Assembly (NCBI GenBank): GCA_019428945.1
Contig: JAHYJM010000007.1
Location: 1 to 60,525 of the forward strand
DNA from: Bacillota bacterium
GTDB lineage: Bacteria > Bacillota > Dethiobacteria > DTU022
Reading direction: 5' to 3'
DNA: 60,525 bases
In this document: positions 35,739-44,691 of the stretch, one piece after another
How the letters are laid out: the number at the start of each line of letters is the position of its first letter
How positions within the stretch are numbered: the first letter of the stretch is position 1
Made by a program: the position numbers and the translations under genes
The notes under the pieces: generated by a model
Told to the model about the DNA's origin: nothing
Databases searched by the model: none
Seen by the model: the letters and a program-made list of their open reading frames with translations, nothing else

Positions 35739-36643
35739 TGGACCCCATATATGGTCGTATCGCTGCCAATAAAAGGCGCACATTTTTTCTCTTTTTTCTC
35801 TATGCCGTACTTTTCGGCATAATCGGCTATTTTGTGGGAATCTACATGGGTGAGCCTATTTTCGGTTTAATTCTGGCCGGGCTAGTGTTTGGAGTCTTAT
35901 TCCTGGTCAGTTTTTTCGCAGGCGGAGGCGTTGTAACCTCTATGGCAGGGGCCCGCGAAGTATCTAAGCAGGAAGAGCCCTTTCTTTATAATACAGTTGA
36001 AGCTTTAAGCATGGCTGCCGGAAAACCGATGCCCAAACTTTACATTATTGAAACCGAGGTGCCCAACGCATTTGCCGCGGGTCGCAACCCTCAGAAAGCT
36101 ATGATCGGTGTAACCAGGGGACTATTGAAACGTTTGAACCGTCAGGAAATTGAGGGTGTTATTGCTCACGAAATGGCACACATTAACAACTATGATGTTC
36201 TTCTGGCCACAGTGGCAGTTGTACTGGCAGGCACTATAGTATTTCTCGGAGTAATAGCCCGCAATTCGGTATTTTTCGGCGGTTTAAGGGGCGGCAGCCG
36301 CAGAAGCGGCCAGGGCCAGCTCATAGCATTTATCCTATTTCTGGTTGTCGCCATAATTGCCCCTCTCTTTGCCCAGTTATTAAAGTTTGCGATTTCCAGG
36401 CAGCGGGAATACCTGGCCGATGCCACGGCAGCAGATTTTACCGGTTACCCTGAAGGGCTGGCAAGCGCCCTTGAAAAAATTACCGACATGCAAGTGCCAA
36501 GAAGCCGGCTGGAAAACGCTGCTTTAAATGGTCTCTACATCGTTAATCCTGCCCTGGGAGCCAGGGCTGCAAACAGGGCCAGCGCTCTCTTTTCAACTCA
36601 CCCACCTGCCGAAGAAAGAATTAAGAGGTTGAGGGCAATGTAA
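35738..36643 (+). CDS. htpX: M48 family zinc metalloprotease, HtpX-like
   Basis: The 301-residue membrane protease has two N-terminal transmembrane segments (about 16-35 and 42-62), then the HEMAH zinc site at 144-148. Two more hydrophobic stretches follow (about 157-178 and 194-215), and the third ligand region QREYLADATAAD at 224-235. HtpX-like enzymes degrade misfolded membrane proteins. Coupled start to lemA (4-base TAATG overlap) suggests joint function in the cell membrane. Its last 23 bases overlap the convergent murI gene. Confidence 0.93.
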   Translation: MDPIYGRIAANKRRTFFLFFLYAVLFGIIGYFVGIYMGEPIFGLILAGLVFGVLFLVSFFAGGGVVTSMAGAREVSKQEEPFLYNTVEALSMAAGKPMPKLYIIETEVPNAFAAGRNPQKAMIGVTRGLLKRLNRQEIEGVIAHEMAHINNYDVLLATVAVVLAGTIVFLGVIARNSVFFGGLRGGSRRSGQGQLIAFILFLVVAIIAPLFAQLLKFAISRQREYLADATAADFTGYPEGLASALEKITDMQVPRSRLENAALNGLYIVNPALGARAANRASALFSTHPPAEERIKRLRAM

Positions 36644-37457
36644 CCTGGTAGGCTTTAATTTTGCGGCTTAAAAGTTTTGAGCCAACTTCTTCAAATGAAC
36701 TGGGGTTTCCGCTGACGAAGAAACGGTAACGGGGTTTTTCATAGCTGAGAGGATTGGCTGTTTTATCTCTTTTCAATATGCCGCCGATTTCGGCGGCTAT
36801 TTCTTTGGCTGAATTGATCAGCTTTACAGATGGACCGACTACTTCTTTTATTAGTTCTGACATTAAAGGGTAATGTGTGCAGCCAAGGATAAGTGCATCG
36901 ATATTTTCCCTGACCAATGGATCAAGATATTCATGAGCCACCTGTCTTGCCTCGGGAGTCTCAACAAGATTATTTTCAACCAGAAGAACAAACAGGGGAC
37001 AGGCTTTGCTGGCAATATGCAGATCTCCGTTTTGCCTGCGCAGCGCTTTTTCATACTCAGAACTGTTAATAGTACCTGTAGTGCCAATAACCCCGATATG
37101 ACCACTGCTGCTATGGCTGAGAGCAGCTCTTACCCCCGGTTCAATCACACCGAGCACAGGCAGATCACATGCTTCCTGGTAGTAAGATAAACCTGCCGCT
37201 GTAGCCGAATTACAGGCGACGACAAGCATTTTAATCTCCTGGTGCCTTAAAAATTCGATCATCTGAAAAACAAAACCCCGCACCTCTTGATAGGAACGGG
37301 GGCCATAAGGCATACGGGCTGTATCACCAAAATAAATTATACTTTCGTGGGGCAGGTTTCTGCTGATTTCCTTGACAACTGTTAATCCGCCAACGCCGGA
37401 ATCGATAACACCGATTGCCCTGTGAGCATTTACAAGCTGCTCTTTCGTCAAAGCCAT
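36621..37457 (-). CDS. murI: glutamate racemase
   Basis: The 278-residue enzyme supplies D-glutamate for peptidoglycan. The two catalytic cysteines are C82 (VACNSATA) and C193 (LGCTHYPL), with IGVIDSGVGGLTVV at 14-29 and YFGDTARMPYGP at 42-53. The upstream UPF0316 gene ends 3 bases before the ATG, so both are on one transcript, and the 3' end overlaps htpX convergently. The reading from 37457 has a clear coding start (MALTKEQL) but a weak ribosome site. Confidence 0.96.
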   Translation of the reverse strand: MALTKEQLVNAHRAIGVIDSGVGGLTVVKEISRNLPHESIIYFGDTARMPYGPRSYQEVRGFVFQMIEFLRHQEIKMLVVACNSATAAGLSYYQEACDLPVLGVIEPGVRAALSHSSSGHIGVIGTTGTINSSEYEKALRRQNGDLHIASKACPLFVLLVENNLVETPEARQVAHEYLDPLVRENIDALILGCTHYPLMSELIKEVVGPSVKLINSAKEIAAEIGGILKRDKTANPLSYEKPRYRFFVSGNPSSFEEVGSKLLSRKIKAYQVTLPSTS

Positions 37458-37459
37458 CT

Positions 37460-37981
37460 TTATTTCGCCTTCATTCTTTTAAAGTAGCCACCCATAATCT
37501 GTCGTGCATCATAAACTGAAACAAAAGCATCGGGATCATATTTTTGCATTGTATTCATAAGTATCGGCAACTCCTTACGGGTAACAATTACATTGAGGTT
37601 CAAGTGTTCACCTTCTCTGCCATAGCAGGGCATTGAAGTTACCCCAAATCCTAAATCCCGCAAAACATTTTCCAAAGTCCCACCATTTTGCAGGGTTACG
37701 ATCTGCACGTGGACAACGCCAATTGCGATCTTTTCTTCAATTTTGCTGCCCACAATATTACCGGTTGCATAACCAAGGCCGTAGACAAGGATGTTGGACC
37801 AGTCATTTAGATTGTTCAAAACCATACTCAATGCAATCAGGTAGATAATAATTTCAAAAAAACCAATTACTGCTGCTGGAAAGCTTTTTCCCCTGGTCAG
37901 GTATATTATGCGGATAGTCCCAAGACTGACATGAGCTATTTTGGCAAAAAATATCGCAACTAACGTTAAAATTACTTCCAT
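37460..37981 (-). CDS. UPF0316/DUF2179-family membrane protein
   Basis: The 173-residue protein has three N-terminal membrane segments (about 3-22, 33-55, 62-80) and a C-terminal YitT/DUF2179-type cytoplasmic domain (VTLQNGGTLENVLRDLG, then 'NLNVIVTRKELPILMNTMQK'). Function is not known; a nucleotide- or ion-linked role has been discussed for relatives. ATG at 37981 has GGAGG 8 bases upstream, and a longer reading from 38047 is unsupported. It runs into murI with a 2-base gap. Confidence 0.85.
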   Translation of the reverse strand: MEVILTLVAIFFAKIAHVSLGTIRIIYLTRGKSFPAAVIGFFEIIIYLIALSMVLNNLNDWSNILVYGLGYATGNIVGSKIEEKIAIGVVHVQIVTLQNGGTLENVLRDLGFGVTSMPCYGREGEHLNLNVIVTRKELPILMNTMQKYDPDAFVSVYDARQIMGGYFKRMKAK

Positions 37982-38104
37982 TAAATTTACCTCCGACAGC
38001 TCTAAAGCAGAGCTATTCCTAATGAATATCAGACCATATTGTAACAACCTCCAATGCCTATGTCAATCAAGATCATAGAATTATGATTTCACTTTCATAT
38101 ATAA

Positions 38105-38132
38105 CTTAAAAACGGCGGGTATAACCCGCCGT
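38105..38132 (-). terminator. rho-independent terminator of codY
   Basis: ACGGCGGGT and ACCCGCCGT form a perfect 9-base stem around a 3-base loop, followed leftward by TTTTT. It lies 26 bases after the codY stop codon. Confidence 0.85.
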
Positions 38133-38157
38133 CGCGACTTAACTATTTAACAATTTT

Positions 38158-38967
38158 TCAGGAAAAGTGTCCCATTCTTGAAGAGCGTGAAGCGATCATC
38201 TCAAGTGCATGTAAATTTTTAACCCGGATGAATGTGCCTTTCATCCCAAGCGAACGGGATTCTATAATTCCGGCGCTCTCAAACTTTCTCAGGGCATTGA
38301 CAATTACTGATCGTGTAATACCGAGCCTATCCGCAATCTTGCTGGCTACGACTATACTTTCATTGTTATTAATATTTTTAAGGATCTCCTGAATTGCTTC
38401 AACTTCAGAATAAGAAAGGCTTTCAAAAGCACCTTCAGCAAGTTCTCTGTTCCTGGATTCTTCATCTTCCTGATCATAAGCTTCCTGCCTGAGCAGCATT
38501 CCCAGCAATGTTGCTCCTATTTCAGCAAGTAATACTTCCCTGTCATTTAGTGGTTCCTTTCCTCGGAACAAGAAAAGTTTTGCCGCCGGCTTGACACGCC
38601 CTGAAATTGGTATGACAGTGTAGAGTTCTTTACTTACTGCCGGATCTGCTTTAGCTTCCCCTGTAGAGGTCATTTCTTCAGGGTACGTTTTGTTATACTG
38701 CGAATCTGCTGATTTAATCATAAACATAAATCCGCGATCAGAAGCAATTGTTTCTTCAAGAATTAACTTTTTAAGATAGTTAGCCGGTTGAACGTCTCCC
38801 AGGTTACTTGCCAGAACTTTGCCTTCATTGTCAACAAGCAAGGCGGCAGAGCCAGTGATGTCTGCAACAGCCTGAAGACCCTCGTTCAAACTGGGTGCCC
38901 GGCTATCCGGCTGAAGAAACGTATGGTTTAAAACCTTTATTTTTTCAAGCAACTGATTATCAATCAT
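38158..38967 (-). CDS. codY: GTP- and branched-chain-amino-acid-sensing global regulator CodY
   Basis: The 269-residue protein is CodY-like over its full length. The GAF sensor domain covers residues 1 to about 155 (NLGDVQPANY, the isoleucine pocket region). The winged helix-turn-helix is at about 205-248, with the recognition part around VASKIADRLGITRSVIVNAL. CodY binds GTP and isoleucine and in rich medium represses transport, amino-acid biosynthesis and stationary-phase genes. GGAGG lies 8 bases before the ATG. It has its own consensus promoter and terminator, and is not next to clpYQ-like genes as in Bacillus. Confidence 0.96.
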   Translation of the reverse strand: MIDNQLLEKIKVLNHTFLQPDSRAPSLNEGLQAVADITGSAALLVDNEGKVLASNLGDVQPANYLKKLILEETIASDRGFMFMIKSADSQYNKTYPEEMTSTGEAKADPAVSKELYTVIPISGRVKPAAKLFLFRGKEPLNDREVLLAEIGATLLGMLLRQEAYDQEDEESRNRELAEGAFESLSYSEVEAIQEILKNINNNESIVVASKIADRLGITRSVIVNALRKFESAGIIESRSLGMKGTFIRVKNLHALEMIASRSSRMGHFS

Positions 38968-38989
38968 CTGCTGTGCCTCCTTTGTATAG

Positions 38990-39018
38990 TTTATATTACA
39001 AAATATTGTCTATGTCAA
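38990..39018 (-). promoter_or_regulatory. sigma-A-type promoter of codY
   Basis: A perfect -35 TTGACA (39018-39013), a 17-base spacer and -10 TATAAA (38995-38990) read leftward, 22 bases before the ATG at 38967. A 15-base near-palindrome, AATATTCTAATATTT at 39020-39034, just upstream of the -35 has 11 of 15 matches to the CodY box. Confidence 0.75.
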
Positions 39019-39099
39019 TAATATTCTAATATTTACGAATGCATGGACTCACTCTCAATTTGTCAGTGAGTCTATACAACAGTAATAATATGATTAATT

Positions 39100-40314
39100 T
39101 TAATAAAGGTTCCTGAATAGATGCTCAGCCAAACGGTATACTTCCTTTAACGGAAGTCCAGATTTAGATGCTACAGCAATGCAATCTTCATATTCAGGGG
39201 CGAAGTTTAAGGACATGCGATTATCCATACCCGGTGTATATTTAATGCGAATTGGACCCCATTTGGTTTCTACAGTTATGATATCTCTCTGCTGCATCAC
39301 TTTTCTTACCGAAGAGACGCGAAGACCAAGAGTTGTAGTTTCATTAAATATAACTGCCTGGAGTTTGCTGACAAGGAATGGAGGTGAAAGCACCGTTAGC
39401 TGAACAGACGGTCGATTTTTTTTCATCTGTATAGGCGTAAAATATACATCTTGGGCTCCTGCTGCGAAGAGTTTCTCCATCAGATAGCCAAATATCTCCG
39501 GATTGAGATCATCAATATTTGTTTCTATAAGGCATGCCTCTTCTTCATATGCTACAGCATCCGCGTCTCTGAATCCGTAAATCAAGCGCAGAAAATTGGG
39601 GTAGCCCGGATCGTGTGACCCAGCGCCATAACCAACAGCATCAATATTGAAATCGGGCAACCTGCCGAAAGAACCGGCCAGGGTAACAATTAATGCCGCC
39701 CCGGTAGGTGTAACTAATTCAAAAGCAACATCCCGGCCACTGACAGGCGCCTGTTGCTTTGCTATAAGTTCCAGGGTAGCCGGGGCAGGTAGCGGCAATC
39801 TGCCATGCGCGGTCATTACTTCACCACGGCCAAGAGGCAGGCTGGAGGAAACAATTGTATCAACACCGAGCAGGTAGAGAGCGCAAACACTGCCCACTAT
39901 GTCAACAATTGCATCTATTGCACCTACCTCATGAAAATGGACGCGTTCTACAGAAATTCCGTGTACCGCTGCCTCTGCCTCAGCCAGGCTGCGAAAAACG
40001 GACTCGCTGTTGTCTTTTACCTGATCAGGCAGATCAGAACTCTTAATTATTTTCAGAATGTCGGAAAGATGTCTTTCCACTTTACTGTTTTCTTCGAGAT
40101 TGACAACTGCTCTGGAGCCGGCAATACCTCCCCGGGTTACCCTTTCAACTTCCAGGCTGAATCCGGATAAATTTAACCCGGTCAGCATCTTTTGCAGGCT
40201 TTCTAAATCGAGCCCCAGATCTAACAGCGCTCCCAGAACCATGTCGCCACTAATTCCGCTGTAACAATCAAAATATAAGATTTTTCCGCCACCTGATGCT
40301 GCGTATTCATTCAT
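39100..40314 (-). CDS. larC: nickel-pincer cofactor biosynthesis protein LarC
   Basis: The 404-residue LarC inserts nickel into the pincer cofactor used by lactate racemase. It opens KILYFDCYSGISGDMVLGAL, with 'RVHFHEVGAIDAIVDIVG' near 125, the 'GRLPLPAPATLELI' region and a C-terminal 'CLIETNIDDLNPEIFGYLME' segment. Some homologues need a ribosomal frameshift to make the full protein; here one continuous frame covers it. LarC begins ATG at 40314 and its start overlaps the larB stop by 4 bases (ATGA). LarA and LarE are not in the window. Confidence 0.92.
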   Translation of the reverse strand: MNEYAASGGGKILYFDCYSGISGDMVLGALLDLGLDLESLQKMLTGLNLSGFSLEVERVTRGGIAGSRAVVNLEENSKVERHLSDILKIIKSSDLPDQVKDNSESVFRSLAEAEAAVHGISVERVHFHEVGAIDAIVDIVGSVCALYLLGVDTIVSSSLPLGRGEVMTAHGRLPLPAPATLELIAKQQAPVSGRDVAFELVTPTGAALIVTLAGSFGRLPDFNIDAVGYGAGSHDPGYPNFLRLIYGFRDADAVAYEEEACLIETNIDDLNPEIFGYLMEKLFAAGAQDVYFTPIQMKKNRPSVQLTVLSPPFLVSKLQAVIFNETTTLGLRVSSVRKVMQQRDIITVETKWGPIRIKYTPGMDNRMSLNFAPEYEDCIAVASKSGLPLKEVYRLAEHLFRNLY

Positions 40315-41075
40315 GAATTGTTATTCTCCCCCACCCGGTTGATTAAAGCAGCCATGTAACCTGCCCCGTAACCGTTATCGATATTTACAACTGCAACACC
40401 GGTAGCACAGCTATTAAGCATAGTGAGCAGAGGCGCCAGTCCGCCAAAGTTAGCGCCGTAGCCCACACTGGTCGGAACGGCTATTACCGGACATGTTGCC
40501 AAACCACCAACAACACTGGCCAATGCACCTTCCATACCGGCAATAACAACAATTACCCTGGCGCTATTAATGACTCCAAGATTATCAAAGAGGCGGTGAA
40601 TCCCTGCCACACCAACATCATATAGTTTTTCCACCCGACTGCCGATCAATTCAGCTGTGAGGGCAGCTTCTTCTGCTACAGGAAGATCGGCCGTGCCGGC
40701 AGATATTATCGCAACCAATCCGGCGGGTTCGGAAATATCATCGCCCCTGGCCACAATTGCTCTTGCAGTTAGGTGATATTCAGCTACTGGGTATGCTTTT
40801 TTTACCGCTTCATAAATCTCCGGCTCAGCCCTGGTAGCAAGAACAGTTCCGCCTGAAGCAATAAGACGTCCAAATATGGATACTATCTGTTCAACGGTTT
40901 TACCGGGACAAAAAATCACTTCGGGAAAGCCTCTCCGCAGATGGCGGTGATGATCAACCCGGGCAAAACCCAGGTTTTCATAGGGCAGAATCAGCAGTTT
41001 TTTTACTGCTTCATCAATATTTGTCTGACCGTTTTGAACAGATTTCAGAAGTTCCTGAAGTTTTTTCTCATTAAT
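40311..41075 (-). CDS. larB: nickel-pincer cofactor biosynthesis protein LarB, apparent AUU start
   Basis: LarB carboxylates nicotinic acid adenine dinucleotide, the first step in the pincer cofactor. The C-terminal AIR-carboxylase-like domain is clear (GVAGIHRLFDNLG, VIAGMEGALASVVGGLA, PTSVGYGANFGGL). The conserved N-terminal region (ENLGFARVDHHRHLRRGFPEV) stays in frame upstream of a GTG at 40919. No ATG, GTG or TTG lies in that frame before it, but ATT at 41075 follows AGGGAGG by 10 bases. That gives 254 residues, the usual LarB length. I therefore take AUU as the start; the GTG would delete the DHHR segment. The 3' end overlaps larC (ATGA). Confidence 0.8.
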   Translation of the reverse strand: MNEKKLQELLKSVQNGQTNIDEAVKKLLILPYENLGFARVDHHRHLRRGFPEVIFCPGKTVEQIVSIFGRLIASGGTVLATRAEPEIYEAVKKAYPVAEYHLTARAIVARGDDISEPAGLVAIISAGTADLPVAEEAALTAELIGSRVEKLYDVGVAGIHRLFDNLGVINSARVIVVIAGMEGALASVVGGLATCPVIAVPTSVGYGANFGGLAPLLTMLNSCATGVAVVNIDNGYGAGYMAALINRVGENNNS

Positions 41076-41207
41076 GGCAAACCAGCCTCCCTTTAAGCAA
41101 AATTATGAGGAGATAATTTAAGAAATATAAAAATCTCAGCAAATTACAGTTTAGTCGTTAAAAAAATTATATCACAGATAGAGTAAACAGGATTAAAGGA
41201 AACAATC

Positions 41208-41810
41208 ATGAATAAAGAGAACAAACGAATAGGAATAAACTATTTAAAATGGTTTATGATAAAGCAGAAATGTAAAGTGAGGCGAAATGCGGTGAAGATA
41301 GAATTTGAAGGCAAAATACCACAGGTAGCCGAAAAAACATTTATCGCCCCGACAGCAGCCCTTATCGGCGATGTGATCGTCGAAGAAGGGGCAAGCATCT
41401 GGTTCGGCGCGGTACTGCGGGGCGATTTCGGCCGCATCATCGTTAAAAAAGGAAGTAGCGTGCAGGATAATGCTGTTGTGCATGTTATCCCTGATTGTGA
41501 AACTGTTATCGGGGAAAATGTAACTGTAGCCCACGGCGCCGTTCTTCATGGCTGTAAAATAGAAAAAGGGGCCATTATTGGCATGGGGGCTGTCGTACAG
41601 GACTTTGCCGTCATCGGTGAAGAAGCTATGATAGCGGCAGGCAGTGTGGTACCGACTAATATGATTATACCGGCTCGCCACCTGGCGGCAGGGGTGCCTG
41701 CAGAGATTAAGAAAGAAATTACCGGCGCTTCACTGATGTGGGTGGCAACAAGCGCCTCCACGTATCAGGAGCTTGCACAGAGGTACATGGCCCAAAAAAA
41801 AGTGCAATGA
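41208..41810 (+). CDS. gamma-carbonic anhydrase/hexapeptide-repeat protein (YrdA/PaaY type)
   Basis: The 200-residue left-handed beta-helix protein forms a trimer in relatives. Hexapeptide repeats run from about residue 45 (APTAALIGDVIVEEGASIWFGAVLRGDFG). The zinc-binding histidines appear in VVHV and in VAHGAVLHGC. The start is either ATG at 41208 (AAAGGA 7 bases upstream, extra 28 residues) or GTG at 41292 (GAGG about 9 bases upstream), which matches the family N-terminus KIEFEGKIPQ. Bicarbonate-linked or simply acyl-transferase-like roles are both possible. A strong terminator follows. Confidence 0.88.
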   Translation: MNKENKRIGINYLKWFMIKQKCKVRRNAVKIEFEGKIPQVAEKTFIAPTAALIGDVIVEEGASIWFGAVLRGDFGRIIVKKGSSVQDNAVVHVIPDCETVIGENVTVAHGAVLHGCKIEKGAIIGMGAVVQDFAVIGEEAMIAAGSVVPTNMIIPARHLAAGVPAEIKKEITGASLMWVATSASTYQELAQRYMAQKKVQ

Positions 41811-41848
41811 CTTAAGGTTGAATGATAAAATCTATAATTCTATGTGAA

Positions 41849-41880
41849 GGGCGTTTCCTTTTTGGAAACGCCCATTTTTT
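41849..41880 (+). terminator. rho-independent terminator after the gamma-carbonic anhydrase gene
   Basis: GGGCGTTTCC and GGAAACGCCC form a perfect 10-base stem around TTTTT, followed by ATTTTTT. It overlaps the last bases of the convergent flxA gene. Confidence 0.9.
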
Positions 41881-42706
41881 AGTACTCTCCCGGCAGCTCG
41901 TTCAACTCTGCCAGGCTGAAAACCGGCCCGTCCTTGCAGACATAAACCGATCCCAGGTTACAGCGGCCGCATTTACCCACACCGCATTTCATTCTCATTT
42001 CAAGCGTAGTTATAACCTGTTCCGGGGCAAATCCAAGTTTGTCGAGTGCCTGCAATACAAATTTGATCATAATCGGAGGTCCACAGGTTATGGCAACCTT
42101 GTTTGCCGGTGTAAAAGCCAGTTCAGTTACATAGTTTGGCACAAAGCCAATATGACCTTTCCAGTCGGGAAACTCGGCATCTACTGTCAGGTGTACATTT
42201 GTATTTGGCTGTTCAGCCCAGGTTTCTTTTACTTCACTCTTACGAATCATATCAGCAGGGCTGCGCGCCCCGTATACTATATCAATTTGTCCGTAATCAT
42301 CCCGGTTGGCAAAACAGTAACCGATCAACGAACGAAGCGGTGCCAGGCCGATTCCGCCGCCAATGAAGAGCAGGTCTTTGCCTTTGATTTGATCAACCGG
42401 GAACCCGTTTCCGTATGGCCCCCTGATTCCAATCTGCTGGCCGGGAGCCAGGGAATGCAGGTAGCTTGATACCTTACCAACATTTTTTATGCTAAATTCC
42501 AGGCAATCGCGACAGGTGGGAGATGAGGTAATCGAAAAAATCGCTTCCCCAACCGGAAGCACCGATAGCATGGCACACTGCCCCGGCATAAATTCAAAAG
42601 GCAAGCCATCTTTACCGGATACGCGCAAAGTTTTCACATCGGGTGTTTCAGCAGTTATATCAAGAATTGTTGCCATCTGAGGCATTAATGGATTAGCGAT
42701 GCTCAA
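41879..42706 (-). CDS. flxA: FlxA-like FAD/NAD(P)-binding subunit of the Hdr-Flx complex
   Basis: The 275-residue flavoprotein takes electrons from NADH for the complex. It has an FAD-binding ferredoxin-reductase fold with FSITSSP near residue 55, FIGGGIGLAPLRSL near 115 (NAD domain) and a C-terminal four-cysteine cluster binding site (CGVGKCGRCNLGSVYVC). TTG at 42706, after GGAGG with 8-base spacing, is the start; it overlaps the end of flxB by 14 bases. FlxA ends the seven-gene operon. Related subunits occur in AsrB-type sulfite reductases, the main alternative. Confidence 0.88.
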   Translation of the reverse strand: MSIANPLMPQMATILDITAETPDVKTLRVSGKDGLPFEFMPGQCAMLSVLPVGEAIFSITSSPTCRDCLEFSIKNVGKVSSYLHSLAPGQQIGIRGPYGNGFPVDQIKGKDLLFIGGGIGLAPLRSLIGYCFANRDDYGQIDIVYGARSPADMIRKSEVKETWAEQPNTNVHLTVDAEFPDWKGHIGFVPNYVTELAFTPANKVAITCGPPIMIKFVLQALDKLGFAPEQVITTLEMRMKCGVGKCGRCNLGSVYVCKDGPVFSLAELNELPGEY

Positions 42707-43706
42707 CTTTTTCACCTCCAAGGGCTTTAATAGCCTGAACAATATCAAGGTTTACCGGACAACTCCGCAGACAGCGGCCGCAGCCGACACAGGCAATCTC
42801 ATTATAAACTTCAGGATAATACTGCAGCTTGTGCATAAAGCGCTGCCGCACTCTTTCCTTGCGGCTAGGCCGCGGGTTATGGCCGCCGGCCATCTGGGTA
42901 AAATGGCCGAACATACAGCTGTCCCAGCAGCGGAAGCGCTCACCTTCAGCATCGTGTCCATAATCTTCAACATCAAAACAGTAACAAGTCGGGCATACAT
43001 AAGTACAAACCCCGCAGCTCAGACAACTCTTGTAAAGCTCGTCCCAGGCCGGGTCATCAAAACGGCTTTTCAAATCTTCAGGAAGACCTTTTATATCTAA
43101 GCCAAAATCGGTTGTCTTAATTTCACGCTCGATCTTATCAATAGTACTGTTCTCGAGTAAATCTCCTGCTTCCTCGAGCAGGGCTTTCCCTTTCTCGGTT
43201 CTCGCTTCCAGGTGCATATAACCATCAACCAGGTGAGCCATTACATCTGCACCCGGAGCATCAAGCGGGTCTACATCAAATATTCCACAAAAGCAGAAAG
43301 GATCAGGCTTAGTGCATGAAAGGGCAACTACAGTTGTTTTTTCGCGGCGTTTCTGGTATAGACTGTCAGCCGGTTCCTGCTCCATGAAAACCCTGTCAAG
43401 CATTTCTATCGCTTTCAGATCGCAGGGGTGAATCCCGAAAGCGGTTACCGCCCGGTCATCTTCAACAGCCGCTAATTCCAATGACTGTCCGCTGCAGTGA
43501 TAATGAAGATATGTTTCTTCACGTGGTAAAAAGATATCCTTTGGCGAAATTGCGCTGTTGAATGCTTCAAGTTCAACCTGTGCCCCGTCCTTCCAGGGTT
43601 GATAGAGTACAGTCGGGCCATCCTGAACAGGCAGGAATAGAGTACTCTTCTCAGCCAGGCGGATCCACAGCTTGGCCAGTTCATCTGCAGCTATCATCTT
43701 CTTCAA
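42693..43706 (-). CDS. flxB: FlxB-like 4Fe-4S dicluster subunit of the Hdr-Flx complex
   Basis: The 337-residue iron-sulfur protein likely passes electrons between FlxA and the Hdr side. The N-terminal half resembles AsrA/hydrogenase beta-type subunits with FGIHPCDLKAI. Two cluster motifs follow, CLSCGVCTYVCPTCYC and CVGCGRCLRSCP, each with four cysteines. TTG at 43706 has GAGGTGG 5-8 bases upstream; ATG at 43697 is a second candidate. It begins 10 bases after the flxC stop and overlaps flxA. Confidence 0.85.
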   Translation of the reverse strand: MKKMIAADELAKLWIRLAEKSTLFLPVQDGPTVLYQPWKDGAQVELEAFNSAISPKDIFLPREETYLHYHCSGQSLELAAVEDDRAVTAFGIHPCDLKAIEMLDRVFMEQEPADSLYQKRREKTTVVALSCTKPDPFCFCGIFDVDPLDAPGADVMAHLVDGYMHLEARTEKGKALLEEAGDLLENSTIDKIEREIKTTDFGLDIKGLPEDLKSRFDDPAWDELYKSCLSCGVCTYVCPTCYCFDVEDYGHDAEGERFRCWDSCMFGHFTQMAGGHNPRPSRKERVRQRFMHKLQYYPEVYNEIACVGCGRCLRSCPVNLDIVQAIKALGGEKVEHR

Positions 43707-43716
43707 CTTGACCACC

Positions 43717-44691
43717 TCACTTTTCAGAAAAAGCTGCAGGATCATCAGGCCGGTAGGTTAATAGCGGCGGTTCTTTTTCCGCATCAACACCGGCTTCATA
43801 ATCACCGTACAGCTCATTAATATCTTTGATCAGTTTTCGGTTCAGTTCCTGCAACGGGATGTTGACAGGACAGGCACGCTGGCACTCGCCGCAGTCAATG
43901 CAGCGACCGGCTCCGTGGTAAGCCCTGACCAGGTGGAAAAGAAAATTTTCGCTTGGCTGGTAAGCACGCCCCTGCCAGCGTGGGTTTTCCTGCTCGACAA
44001 AACATTCACGGCAGCTGCAATAAGGGCAGGCCTGGCGGCAGGCATAACAGCGAAGGCAGCGTGAAAGCTCTTTTTCCCAGTAGGCAAAACGCTCTTCTGA
44101 AGAAAGAGCTTCAAGCTCATTTACCGCTTTGAAACGTTCCGGCACTTCTTTCTGCCCCAACGGTTCAAGAAGCATCTGGTCATATACGACAGGATCGGGA
44201 TATAGACACTCGCTGCATTTGACCATGAGCATCTCATCGCGATTAACTTCAATTTCACCATCTTCCGTTTTCAGAATAACCTGCCCGTTTTCTTCGGTAA
44301 TACCCTTTAGTTTACTGCCGGCTTCGGCAGCAAGCAGATTGTAATCAAGGATACCGGGACAGGGCAGCCCATAAAGAATAACGCGATCACGCTGAACCAT
44401 ATTATCCTGAAGCAAACGGTTAAAGGCGCGGGAATCACATCCCTTAACCAGAACTCCGACTTTCTGGTGATCCTTGAGCTCATCTAAGAGGTAACGGCTC
44501 AGGTTCACCGCACAGAAAGAATCCCAGGTGAGTCTGGCTAAATCACCTTCACTGCTGGCGAAAAGAGGCCTTGACTGCCACCAGTAGTGACCCTTTTCCC
44601 AGCCGAGCAGAAGTTCAATCCGCCCGCTGAGCAGGTCCTGGCTTACCGCTTCACGAATTTTTTCAAGCTGTTCTAGGTTACGCTCTGCCAT
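43717..44691 (-). CDS. flxC: FlxC-like iron-sulfur subunit of the Hdr-Flx complex
   Basis: The 324-residue protein has an N-terminal part like coenzyme F420-reducing hydrogenase beta-type proteins (VGVLVKGCDSRAFNRLL) and two 4Fe-4S motifs, CLRCYACRQACPYC and CIDCGECQRACP. In the FlxABCD-HdrABC module it bridges the FAD subunit and FlxD. ATG at 44691 has GAGGGATG upstream and overlaps flxD by 19 bases. Nothing in its sequence suggests inactivation. Confidence 0.85.
   Translation of the reverse strand: MAERNLEQLEKIREAVSQDLLSGRIELLLGWEKGHYWWQSRPLFASSEGDLARLTWDSFCAVNLSRYLLDELKDHQKVGVLVKGCDSRAFNRLLQDNMVQRDRVILYGLPCPGILDYNLLAAEAGSKLKGITEENGQVILKTEDGEIEVNRDEMLMVKCSECLYPDPVVYDQMLLEPLGQKEVPERFKAVNELEALSSEERFAYWEKELSRCLRCYACRQACPYCSCRECFVEQENPRWQGRAYQPSENFLFHLVRAYHGAGRCIDCGECQRACPVNIPLQELNRKLIKDINELYGDYEAGVDAEKEPPLLTYRPDDPAAFSEK

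Noticed and set aside
41822-42469. 215-codon open frame on the plus strand
   Set aside because: It is antisense to flxA, has no family resemblance and starts inside a terminator region.
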